Positions 48,239 through 58,500 of a stretch of DNA of 64,000 nt are shown here, piece by piece. The notes under the pieces were generated by a model, which was not told the DNA's origin, did not search any database, and worked only from the letters and a program-made list of their open reading frames with translations. Position 1 is the first letter of the stretch; every line of letters begins with the position of its first letter. This DNA comes from Siderastrea siderea (Eukaryota > Cnidaria > Anthozoa > Scleractinia > Rhizangiidae). The stretch is taken from contig OZ034978.1 of the NCBI GenBank assembly GCA_964030785.1, positions 3,846,001-3,910,000 of the forward strand, read 5' to 3'. Position numbers and translations under genes: made by a program.

Positions 48239-51200
48239 TAATAATAATAGCTTATAGAGTGCCAATTCCATTGCTGTCCAATGGCACATTACAAAACAAT
48301 TACCAGGTACTTAATATTGTACTAAATTATATTACATACAGTTGAACCAACCCTTAAGAGAAGCAGTCCTTAATATGACTACCTCATTATTAGGCTGCTT
48401 TTTGTTGGCCTGAAATTAAAGGCCATGCATTCATTATTCTTTACTGAACACTTAATATTATTAATGCAACCACCCTGATTCATGGCCCCCCAGTGGTTCC
48501 ATCTTAATGAGGTTCCACAGTGCTATGAAATGGTGTTATCAATAATTATGACAGCATTGTCAATAATAACAAACAAATTACCTCTCCAAAAACATCCAAA
48601 TAAAAGCAAGTTTCATTTCCGTTATTTAACCAACTGCAAGCTCCAGTAAACCATATTGAAGCAAGAATCAAGTCTGCTAGAGCCAGCTGGAACAAAGGGT
48701 GGACCTGAACAAGAAATATGCATTCAGATGGTTCGGATACAATCATCACTGCAAATATTTGAATTTGGTAGTTTGAATTATAGTTTGCAAAAACAAACAA
48801 AAAAATATCGTACCTCTGGACTCAGTACAATCCTTTTCAAAACTGCATAAATTAGCACTGAACCAGCTCCTAGGATGCTATAACAATAAAGAATAAATAA
48901 ATAAATAAATAAATAAACAAATAGATAATAATAATAATAATAATAATAATAATTTTAATTACAATAACAATAATAATACACTGTAGTCTCACTGTTGGCA
49001 AACTGAAATACCAAAACTACTAGTATTTTTCAAGGACACGATAAAACAATGAATGATTTTGGCAAAGTTATTATTGCTATAATGTTATTATTAAAATAAT
49101 ATTACTTTAAATTTATGTTTTATTTGCATATAAATGTTACCTGTCCAATAAACTAATAAATTATGTAAAATTCTCACAGCCAGAGGACATGACCAGGTTT
49201 AAAAGGGAAGGAAAACTAATTTTGGTGGTTTGAAATTACAGATAATTATTAATAATGAAATTTTGTTGAGCTAAAAGATTGTTTTTCTTTTTTGGATAAC
49301 ATTGCCATATAGCTTTCTCCAGCCCAGCTTGCACTATAGTGTATGGTCCTCATACAGCCATTCTCTAATATTAATTTTCTTGCAATGATATTGTGCAAGC
49401 GGCTGTACAGGTCACATTCCGATGCTTTAAATAAACATAATGCATACACATTTTATAATTTTCTCTCTTGAAAGTTGAACTCATCTAGAAGATGAGCACT
49501 TTTAAAAAGGAAAATTCTTTATCTGTGAGCACTTAAGTATTTAACAATGACTTAATTTTATTCCACAAGCACACAAGAAATATGAGATTGGCAAATTTAT
49601 TTATTTGCTGATAATGTGTAAACAGATGAGAAAGCTAGAAATTCAATCACCAATAAAACTGATATTTTTATAATTTGTGTATTATTCTCTTAACTAAAAT
49701 TTTACGATGTATGAATGTTATTAAAATATTAAAATATGTAGTACTTAAACATACCTCAGCAGTGATGTCACAATATAAATAATGGCAATAACCTTTCTCT
49801 GTAAAAAAAGAAAAGCAAACACTTTGGCTTTCGTTAATTTAGTAGTGCCTTGCTCTATAAGAAATACACTGTCTGCAAAGTGAGCTGCACATGACGAATC
49901 ATGGTTCAAAAATGTAAACGAGTAGCTAAAATGCACCGTAAAGACAACAAAAATATGAAATAAGAACTGTTAAACACCATTTTCATTCACAAATTCAACG
50001 ATCTGAATGGTTCACAGTTTTCGTGTAAAAATTCAATGTTTTTCAGGTTGAAGTGAATGGAGAAAATGCCTCTGAAAAATAGATCACAGTTCTGGTAGAA
50101 ATATCATTTGTTTGATTTGCAATTGTGAATTTGTCATCTGTAATTATTTGTCATCTTGAGTGCATACATTGCCTCCATGCAACACCACTAAAAGTAACAT
50201 TAAAGCCATCACTTATGGTCAAAGTTGAATGGGAAAAGTCTGCACTGTCACCAGTGAACTACATAATCATCCCACACTGAAAATATATTTTTAAGTTCAT
50301 CACCTCTTTCTTGGGTATTCAAATAACTTACTATATATATATTTGCGGTGGGTATAACTTGGTTTAATGACAGCATATTGCACCTCAGATATGAGGGTAT
50401 GAAGCGGCCTGATTTCTGCCATGTGTTGTTCCCTTAGACAAGAAACTTTACACTGCATTATCTCTCTCCACCCAGGTGTATGGATGCTGGGGATGTGAGA
50501 CTGGGAGTAATGTGCGATGGACAGCACCACTTTTATAGTCTTTTATAGTTGCTTGACATGTTAGTATTAGTTCTGGTCATGTGGGTTACCTGTGGCTCAC
50601 ATGTGACTTTACTGTACCTACCAACTTAATATAATTTTATTGTAATCATGATTTAACAAACTCAAGTACATGTAGAACAGATGTGTGTGCCTTTTGGTTG
50701 CAATATCCAAATCTAAAGAAGTTGACTGTTTTTTTTTGGAATAAATTAACCTAACAAATGCAGTACCAGCAGAAGCTTTTCTCTCTCTTAGTTCCTTCTC
50801 AAATGAGATGAAGCCACAAAGTGGCATTGCGAAGTTTCAAAGTAGATAGAGAAGAAAAACCTCATAGCAGAGATAAGCTTGATACTCAATTTTAAATTTC
50901 ATGCTGACACCATTCCTCTTCTTATTAGTATCTAACATGCAGTTTTTGGTTAGGGTACGTGTAGACATTTTCTCAAGCATGCAGATTAAGTCCTCACCTT
51001 CAAAGCGGATTACGTGAGGATAATAATCACTCATGCCATCATAGCAGAGGTTAATTTCACTTGCTAAGTCTTTCTTACAGCCAGGATCTGCTAACAATTT
51101 ACCAACCTTCTAATACTAGTTTAAGGGCCATTATTCTTTGTCATGGTTACAGATCCATTTACTTTAGACTTGGAATTGTACTTGTTATCTCTCCATAACG

Positions 51201-51714
51201 GTTTGTATGGTTTGTATCACGATAATTTTACTCAGAGTTAATAAGTTAATGTCAAATAATGTTGGGTTACCATAAAAGCACATGCCTAGCATGTGCAGAT
51301 TGATGTGATATGATGTCATGCTTGACTGAAATATCAACTTTCAGTTTTACAAATGTTCGGGTTCTGTTCTAACAAGAATTGAAAATACGAACGTAATAAC
51401 AAATCGATTTACACATAAACACAAAATACGGGTTACGAGTAAACTCTGTCAAAGGACTGCCCCCAGACTGTAGTATCTTGTGCGGCAAATTGTTTTCAAA
51501 ATACCTTAGTTAAGCTTTATAAGCTTACAACAATAACAACAAAATAAACTTAATTTATGCTTATGTCCTTTACATAAAGTGCATTATTTTTACTAGTATC
51601 TCTTGTCGCAGAAAAACAAACACTTTACTCACTGCATACCTTGTGCATGTTGTTAGGGCTATAAATGCAAACAAAATCGTTGCCTGAATCTGGGCTTGTC
51701 GAGTTGTCCCACAT
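36385..51714 (-). CDS. TMEM116: TMEM116-like seven-transmembrane orphan receptor protein
   Basis: Thirteen exons, minus strand: 51714-51640, 49798-49755, 48877-48814, 48704-48582, 47933-47829, 47082-47024, 46546-46466, 43146-43113, 42393-42307, 41804-41753, 40791-40699, 36716-36634 and 36549-36385 (TAA). All introns are GT-AG and phases agree; the product is 354 residues. The N-terminus carries an N-glycosylation site (NST) and no signal peptide. Helix 2 holds LALADL. Helix 3 follows a Cys-bearing loop. Helix 4 is FYAICWLAPVVIMLPLL. Helix 6 holds FLVCWSP, the rhodopsin-type CWxP signature. Helix 7 holds FQGLTAPMQGFLNCIVYGW. The order and the SPEVHPLF, CWSP and LNCIVYGW motifs fit TMEM116, a cAMP-receptor-like 7TM family near GPR157; GPR157 itself is less likely. 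Ligand and coupling are unknown. The last intron (36633-36550, 84 bp) has no stop and keeps frame. Confidence 0.85.
36721..36757 (+). repeat. (AAAT)n microsatellite
   Basis: An (aaat)n run lying four bases beyond the acceptor of TMEM116 exon 12, in the region where its pyrimidine tract (minus strand) is expected. It supplies the T-rich tract there. Confidence 0.8.
36960..37175 (+). repeat. tRNA-Ser-like SINE
   Basis: The head (36960-37036, 77 nt) has a perfect seven-pair acceptor stem, GAGGCAG/CTGCCTC, a type-II-like D arm (GCCGAGCGGTTA), an ACTTGAAAT anticodon region (TGA, serine-like) and a decayed B box (GGTCAAAGTCC). A body with tagttggacttgcttcttgg and cagccacgcttgtaaatagc follows, which is not tRNA. 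This is a tRNA-derived SINE in a TMEM116 intron. Confidence 0.7.
37190..40415. mobile_element. 3.2-kb fold-back element with ~550-bp arms
   Basis: The left arm 37190-37757 is the reverse complement, with moderate divergence, of 39864-40415. Landmarks are gactgtaaatatcgagaatc at the outer end and gcaaaccagtgttaccaaaa at the inner end. The ~2.1-kb middle has no long frame and contains a second inverted pair, at 38388-38530 and 39160-39297. The arm sequence also occurs at 11.95-12.58 kb. It lies wholly within TMEM116 intron 11 and makes up most of that intron. Confidence 0.8.
38388..39297. repeat. Nested inverted repeat with CCCCACCCCCGGG blocks
   Basis: Ends read gcatggttcaatt at 38391 and its reverse complement up to 39293. 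Both arms contain several CCCCCGGG words and C/G runs. It lies inside the 3.2-kb fold-back as a nested insertion or sub-arm. Confidence 0.7.
41186..41211 (+). repeat. (CGT)n microsatellite
   Basis: Pure trinucleotide run of eight to nine units in a TMEM116 intron. Confidence 0.9.
42733..43067. mobile_element. 335-bp MITE with CAGGGTTTT/AAAACCCTG ends
   Basis: Short inverted ends (CAGGGTTTT at 42733, AAAACCCTG ending at 43067) are flanked by an exact TATTAA on both sides (42727-42732 and 43068-43073). It is a small non-autonomous DNA transposon between TMEM116 exons 8 and 9, ending 46 bases from the donor of exon 8. The duplication length does not point clearly to one superfamily. Confidence 0.7.
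43147..46465. other. TMEM116 intron 7 with simple repeats
   Basis: Contains a (TAA)n run at 43705-43765, G/C runs near 44960 and 45667, and a (TTA)n run at 46182-46204. An open frame at 44063-44383 (minus) lacks splice context, so I do not call it. Confidence 0.6.
48198..48250 (+). repeat. (TAA)n microsatellite
   Basis: Trinucleotide run in a TMEM116 intron. The frame that crosses it on the minus strand is a poly-Leu artefact. Confidence 0.9.
48892..48970 (+). repeat. (AAAT)n and (TAA)n microsatellites
   Basis: Adjacent simple repeats 15 bases upstream (minus strand) of TMEM116 exon 3. Confidence 0.85.
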
Positions 51715-51986
51715 CTCCTTAGCTCCCTTGAGACGTGTCTTGTAAACAATGGGGAAAACTCGCAAAATCAATCCTTCCAGACACTTGAACAATCCTCTAG
51801 AGATGAGAACAATAGGCTTTCAGTTGAAATGCTTTGCCTAGAAAGAAGATTTTCAATTTCTTTCCGTCAATAACACACTGTCCATTCTGTCCATTTCATA
51901 CTACTTTCTTTTTCACTAGTTCCCAGGTTATCCCGGTATACAACCCAATTAAGATTATTACATAAGCGTTTTCATGTGACCGTAGA
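51715..51986. promoter_or_regulatory. Bidirectional promoter region, TMEM116/SIRT4
   Basis: The start codons of TMEM116 (minus, 51714) and SIRT4 (plus, 51987) are 272 bp apart and point away from each other. Both first coding exons are supported, so the two 5' UTRs and promoters must lie in or near this gap. No TATA box is evident at a convincing distance. Confidence 0.6.
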
Positions 51987-53377
51987 ATGAACGCTTTCAG
52001 GAATTCTAGCAGATTTCTCACCCTTCTAAAGCATTTCCGACCACTCAAAAGGTCAATTCATAGACTTTACGTTCTTAAATGCGAAAGGACGGACAAAGAA
52101 CTCACAGCAGTTGTGAGGACACTTGACGATTTCATTTCTAGAAGTCGACATCTGTTTGTTTTGACTGGAGCTGGTATTTCTACTGAATCTGGAATAAGGG
52201 ATTATCGGTCTGAAGATGTTGGTCTGTATGCGATAAACGACACACGACCAATCCAGTACACTGACTTTCTCAAGAGTGCTGCAAACAGACGGAGATACTG
52301 GGCAAGAAATTACGTGGGATGGGAGGAGTTCTCTACCAGACAACCAAACGGCGGTCATTTTGCACTCTCAGAACTCGAGAAAATGGGAAAAGTTCATTGG
52401 CTTGTGACGCAGAATGTGGATGCTTTGCACTCTAAAGCTGGTTCACAACGAATATCAGAGCTTCATGGTAGTTCACATAGGTAAAGTGGTCTTAATTCTT
52501 ATCATAAACCTCCTTTAAAAGTTTATGGTCCTGGCGGCCGCCATTTTGAACGCACCAAAGGCCCTGGAGACTAGGCCTTATTTTATGCGCTTATCCCCAG
52601 GCATCCCACGGTCAATGCTCCACTGAGTGGTTTTCCTTTGTTTACTGTAAGTATGGTACTTGTCAATCAAACCTTTGCAGACAATGAAATTGACCATACC
52701 ATGCCTATTGCCTTGAGGATGCTTTGTGCTATTCCCCTGACAGCATACGCAGCTGTAAAGGTGCTGTTATACTTGGCAATTTTTGTTGGCAACTCATCTT
52801 GCAGTGGCATTGTGTTGTAAGTTGCTGGAAAAATCAACTTGTGTAACAGCATCTTATATAGATTTCCCAGTACTTGTTTAGGAGACTAGATAAAAGACTA
52901 ATTATGTATCTTTTTTATTTTCCTTGAAGGGTTGTCTGCCTAGGATGCAATCAACTAAGTTCACGGCATGATCTCCAACTGAGGATGAAAGAGCTTAATC
53001 CCAGCTGGGAGGCCATGGCAGGTCACCATGCTCCGGATGGTGACACATTCCTCACTGATGAAGAAGTGCAAGACTTCAATGTCCCTGCATGCATCAACTG
53101 TGGCGGAATCTTAAAGCCTCAAGTTGTTTTCTTTGGTGATTCAGTTCCTAAAGAAACAGTGTCTTTTATTCACGAAAGATTGCTTGAATCAGATTCATTG
53201 ATAATAGTGGGTTCTTCAGTTGAAGTTTATTCTTCATATCGCTTTGCTCATGCAGCCTGGCAGCAGAATAAGCCCATAGCGATTTTGAACATTGGCCCAA
53301 CAAGGGCAGACAAATTAGCTTCATTGAAACTATCAGCCATTGCTGGAGATGTGTTACCAAGACTTAAGATTTTATGA
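51987..53377 (+). CDS. SIRT4: NAD-dependent protein deacylase sirtuin-4, mitochondrial
   Basis: Two exons, 51987-52480 and 52930-53377, joined at CAT AG|G GTT with GT-AG borders, give 313 residues (human SIRT4 has 314). The N-terminus is basic and Ser/Arg-rich without acids for about 30 residues, as in a mitochondrial presequence. The NAD fold has [15 protein letters not shown] (61-75) and [12 protein letters not shown] (141-152), and the catalytic His160 is in ELHG. A zinc module has CLGC and CINC pairs. The ending VGSSVEVYS and NIGPTRAD are class II sirtuin features that separate SIRT4 from SIRT5. Family members remove lipoyl, ADP-ribosyl and branched acyl marks from mitochondrial enzymes; the substrate here is not deducible. 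Human-type CMHR after ELHG is SSHR here. Confidence 0.96.
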
Positions 53378-53430
53378 GCTGATACATAATTATGTTAGTC
53401 AAGGAAATCAGTAAGCTATAACTCTGACAG

Positions 53431-53637
53431 TTATACCTGGGAAGGGGGTTGGGGTACTATATGTATGTCATACATATACTACAGTCATACCTGGGAGGGG
53501 GTTTGGGGTACTATATGTATGACATACATATAGTACAGTCGTACCTGGGAGGGGGTTGGGGTACTATATGTATGACATACATATAGTACAGTCATACCTG
53601 GGAGGGGGTTTGGGGTACTATATGTATGACATGATAT
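53431..53637 (+). repeat. 53-54-bp tandem repeat with internal palindrome, four copies
   Basis: Units start at about 53431, 53485, 53539 and 53592. Each has tacctgggagggggtt, then ctatatgtatg-a-catacatatag, an 11-bp-arm hairpin with a one-base centre. It lies just after the SIRT4 stop and may be in its 3' UTR. Regular units with palindromes are superficially CRISPR-like, but there are no unique spacers. Confidence 0.9.
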
Positions 53638-54181
53638 ACTTACACAGATGGTTGTTGCTTGATGTCAAGCTCCATTTTCAAAATTCCAGGTCTGTTGGGT
53701 TGTAATATTTTTTAATGAATTTTTAGTCCTACACGGAGCATACTTTTCAGATTTTGTTTTTGTACATATCTTTCTGTTTATTTAAATTAGGTCATTGTGG
53801 AAAAAAAATGTGCAAAAAGATTTACAGTTGAACCCTGCTTTATGGACACCCGCCTATTACTGACAGTTTTGTTTGCCCTGACAAAAAGCTCATATATTTC
53901 TCTTACATTGGCCTGCTTAATTCAGACACCAATTAATGCAGACAACAGACACTTTTGTTTGACCCGAGCAATGCACTCTCATACAAAGTTAGCCTTGCTT
54001 TAGGGACAATGGATATCTGTGCACTGTATGCTACATTTTCATTTGTCACAGTAATTGTAGAGATTGTACTCTGGTTTTGTCTGATATTCAGTCTGTCTGG
54101 CTGAGTGAGAGCGACAGAACTGAAAATGTCAGTGCAGAGCAAAGACAGGGACATGATTACGGACGTTGCTGCATTTGAAAC

Positions 54182-54344
54182 CACAGGGGGCCCAGACAAC
54201 ATGTTTGTGTTTAACCGTTTGTAATAATTATAGTAAATGTATGGGATTTACCTCAAAGTTGAAACTTGCAGTAAATCCCATACATTTACTTTTATTATTA
54301 CAATCGGTTAAACACAAACAGTCATGTTGTCTGGGCCCCCTGTG
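54182..54344. mobile_element. 163-bp MITE, CACAGGGGG ends, 7-bp target duplication
   Basis: Long inverted arms (CACAGGGGGCCCAGACAACA and its reverse complement, extended by about 45 bp with small gaps) surround a ~25-bp centre. An exact TTGAAAC flanks both sides (54175-54181 and 54345-54351). The end sequence and the 7-bp duplication match the 1.1-kb palindrome at 29467, so both probably belong to one transposon superfamily. Confidence 0.8.
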
Positions 54345-54351
54345 TTGAAAC

Positions 54352-55514
54352 ACTGACAGAATATTAATTTTAGTTACTTCATTAAACATCCTTATGTTGC
54401 TTTTAAATTGTACGCTCTAGTATTTGCATTGTTAAGAGATGTGTCTGTGAGTTTAATCTGAGAGCCAGCTTAATACAGACACCAAGAGAATACGGGCATT
54501 TTTGCCTGTCCCTTAGGTGTTTGTATTAACGGGGTTCAACTGTATGTAGTTGTTGTAGTATTGTGCAAAAACCTCGTTGAATAAAACAAACCCATGATCT
54601 CTACAATAACAGTGCATTGCTCTGCAAACTGAAGTATGTTCAAAGCCTCAATATGTTGGCAGTGGGTCGACTGTGGTTTCTTCTGAATTTTTTTTCAGGT
54701 TAAATTAGCAAATTGCTTAAATTTCTTGCACACTGCCAAGCTCATTCCAGTCACTTCATGTTTATGGATCGTTTTCACTGTCATGCCGTAAAAAAATAAA
54801 TTTGAAACCGTTCAATGAAAGAAGCCAAAATAATGAAGTGATAAAAAAGACTAATAGATGAACAGCTTCTCCAAGTCTCAGGTCTGTGTGGTATACTGTT
54901 TCCGAGTTATTTGCCCAAACGTTTCACGCGACTTTACAGAGCTTTGTATGGAGACGCCATATTGGTGTACCTCATAGGTACACCAATATGGTGGCGACAA
55001 ATCAACACAAACATCTGGAATTCGCTTTTGCGATGAATGCACTTCCTTTTCGCTTGTGAGCTGGTATACATGTACATCAACAATCTAATACTTGATATGT
55101 TTAAACTGCTGAAAATCATAAGCAAGACCTTTTTTTAACCAGACAGCTTTGTTGCAGCCACTATCTTGGTGTCACGCAAGGTAAAAATTCGGAAATTCAA
55201 AATGCTGTATTTTCAAAACAAAAGACGCTACAGGACTAGAAACTTGTAGAAAGATTTATTCCTAGGTCATCTTCAACATGGTGTAGGTAAAAATTCAGAA
55301 GACCTCGCAATTTTTATTTTAGGATTTGATGATGTCACAGTGAAAACCATCTATACTGCAGTTCATTGTGTCTTTCTCATATTCATTACATCATCTGTTA
55401 AAATGTTAAATAATCTTCTGTATTTTGAACCCTCCAAACAATTTACAGAAATCAACAGGGTACATACATGAACAACAACTGCACCTGCAGTACCTACAAT
55501 GATACATACACAGA
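54352..55514. other. Intergenic gap between convergent SIRT4 and ARMC5
   Basis: No gene is seen. A perfect hairpin with 16-bp arms and a CAT loop lies at 54957-54991 (CCATATTGGTGTACCT). The gap contains the 3' ends of two genes that face each other; polyadenylation sites were not assigned. Confidence 0.5.
54957..54991. repeat. 35-bp perfect hairpin
   Basis: Arms 54957-54972 and 54976-54991 are exact reverse complements around CAT. It lies in the gap downstream of both SIRT4 and ARMC5. Confidence 0.85.
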
Positions 55515-58500
55515 CTAATTAAGTTTCAAATAAGAGAGAAGGAAGTGATACAACTGTTCCACAATGTCTTTCCTCTCAGTACATAGAAAAAGTTCCCTGA
55601 ACAAGTGCCAGTGAGATGGCAGTTCTGAGATCTTGACTTTCAAAAGATACGAAAGGCAATGCATGCTTAACTGAGGAGAATTTAGTCGCAGACCAAAGTG
55701 GCAAATTTGTGCCACAGTGGTAGCATCTATGAGATCAACCAGGAATTCTTCACAGACAGTTCTCAGTCCATCTAGCATAAATCTATCTGCAAAAGCCAAG
55801 AGCTCTAGGAAGAACTGTACTTTTGTGCCTTTGCAATTCCTCTGAAATTGAATCACATTTCTTGTCAACACTTCACAAAAACAAGATGTAGATGAGAATG
55901 CTTCTGTGGGAAGTTGTTCACTGTTACGTGAAATTGTGCATCCATAAAGGTGATGCATGGCAAATTCACAGACATCCATAGAAACATCTTGAATTGGGAT
56001 GATCGACTGCGTAGACTCTAAGTAACGATCAGACAACATAGCAGCAAAGACATCACTTGCCCCTTGCACGATCTCCTTGTGAGCACTTACAACATTTCCA
56101 TTGTCTATTTGAAACTTGACGTCATGAGGTCCAAAGCAATTTTCCTTGTATGGACATGAGGAACAATCCTGATCACTTGCAATGCACTTCTGTAATGTTG
56201 AGCCTCTATGGTCTACTTTGAGCTTTTTGTGTTTGTGCAGTTCACCTGAGTTGTCAGCAGTGTGTACTGACTGTGTGTTTTGCTTTGTGCAATTAGCAGA
56301 TTCAGTCAGGCCCTTTGAAGTGTTTGCATTGTCAACAGGGAATTTCACTTGTAAATCATTTGCCAGCACAACCAAAGATTCCACTGCAGTTGTAAAGGTT
56401 TCACAGGCTGGAGGTGCTGTTGTCATCAGATCACAAAATTTTCTCAAGCCCTTCCTTTCCACAAGCATTTGTTGCTTCAATTTTTTAGTCCTAAAAAGGA
56501 AAGAGACAAGAAAAAGGGACTCATTAGGTACACATGTACATGTGTATGTAAGTACATGTAAGTGTACATACATGTATGCATGGGTGGTGAGGATCTGTAA
56601 CTACATGTAAAATTAATGCAGATGCAGGCGTGAGGATCTGTAACTAATTAAAAGCAAATGTTGGAGGACAGGGTACATGTACATAACCATCTCTGTCAGT
56701 AAAGTGGGGTTTTCCATGTTTTGTTTTTTTGGGCGGGAGTGGGGTTCTCAGATTGGATTGCACTGACTTACAAGAAATCTGTCCTTTTCAAATGCATTTT
56801 TCATTTTTCTCCTCTTTCCTCTTGCCACATTCTGTTTTTAACCTTCCCCAGAGTACCAAAATACAGACAAGACATTTTTGTTATTCTGAGAAGGGACACA
56901 GTAGCAAAAAGATTAATTACTGAGGTGGACAGTGTTCTGTTGGGCGATCATCCAATTTATTTTCAGTAAAGACGTCAAAATAATTGTCATGCTAGTACAA
57001 TGAAATCAAATTTCTGGTAACATAGGAATTAATTCCTCAATTCATGATTGACTGTAGTTCAATCTTAACTGGGGCTGATTTAGATGGCACATGTAGAACA
57101 TGGTTGCATGGGAATCAAATGTGTAGTTCCAGAGAGTAATTATCCATACTCCCCCCACAAAAGGAATTTTGTTTTGCATCCCCCTCCCCCCAAGAAATTC
57201 TAGTTTAGCTTCACACTTTGCTTCTAAAATTTTGGCTTTTAAGACCCCCCACCCCCCAGAAATTTCTCATGACCTTCCATGGGGTGGGTATGGACTTTTT
57301 CGGGAACTACATGATACAAGTTTTGCATGACGAGAATAGTGCAAGCAACCATGTGCTGAGGTCACCTTTGAGTCACGGGGAAAAGTCATATCACCTAAGA
57401 CTGCCAAAACACTAACAACAGAGTATTTTAAATAATTATTATGTTACACGTACCTGCACAAAAGTGGTAATGCCAACACACATTCTTCACGCTCTTTCTT
57501 TGATCCTTTAAGAAGTATATTTTCAAGGATCCCTTTTCCAAATGGAGTCTGTGCCTGGCTTGACAATTCCTCCAACATATGTTTTCCAGTTTCTTGGCAG
57601 TAGCTTTGGGTTGCTGAGGACATGGCATGGATCATTCCATCATCATTATTTATCCCAGTTTTCCTCTCTTGTTCACCGGGTGAAGTTCTTTTGTCGCTGA
57701 AGGGGGTTACATAATGCTGGCCATCTGAAGAATAAGAGTTTGTTTGTTCTTGCTCCTTTGCTTTGTGCTCATTTACAGTAGCTGCAATTTCTTGACTTTC
57801 ACTACTCATGCAACACAGCTGATGGTGAACTGCAACAACGGCACCATTCACAATCAAGGCCTTGAAACACAACTGATTTGACACTAGGCAATTGAGGACG
57901 CGTGCACACTTGGGACTGGGATTATCAACCATAAAAAGATAATCCAACAGCACTTGAATACAAGGCTTGTTCACCAAAAGAGAACTAGGGTCAGTCATGT
58001 GAGATATGCGGGATAAAAGTACCAGAGCACTGTGTCCAGAGCTACGATGATGATGATGTAAGCCTGGTTGAGTCCTTGGTGATAAGGGAGAAGTGAAGCT
58101 TCCATTCACAGAAGTTGGAGAGTTCACAGGGGTACATGTCGACTGTTCAGTTTTGCTGGCAGGCACATAAGGTGTCGTAGAATATTTTGATTCAATAGTC
58201 TCCCTTTTCCTTTCAACACACGCTCCCTCATCTCTAGAGGGCTGCCGACTACAAGTAGGTTGGTCTGAAGAGCACACATTGTCCAAAGGAGTGGAAACTT
58301 GACATGATGACAACAGAACTGGAGAACTGCACGTCAGTAATTTTGCAACATCACTGGATGATGCCAGAGATGAAATGCCACATGCAGAAGTGTACACTGA
58401 CACCAGTGAAGTTGTGTTCGTTTGTCTACAAGCAAAACTGAAAACTGATTGTTTATCTCCAATGGTACGAACACCAGGTGGAGGTGTTGTAGGAATGGGG

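Noticed and set aside
48104..48289. Poly-Leu frame over a (TAA)n run, also at 43583-43780
   Set aside because: Microsatellite translation; no exon signals.
52638..52820. Extra SIRT4 exon in the intron
   Set aside because: Exons 1 and 2 join directly in phase with family-typical sequence (ELHGSSHR then VVCLGC), leaving no room for an insert.
53431..53637. CRISPR array
   Set aside because: Units are near-identical along their whole length with no unique spacers, and the genome is animal.
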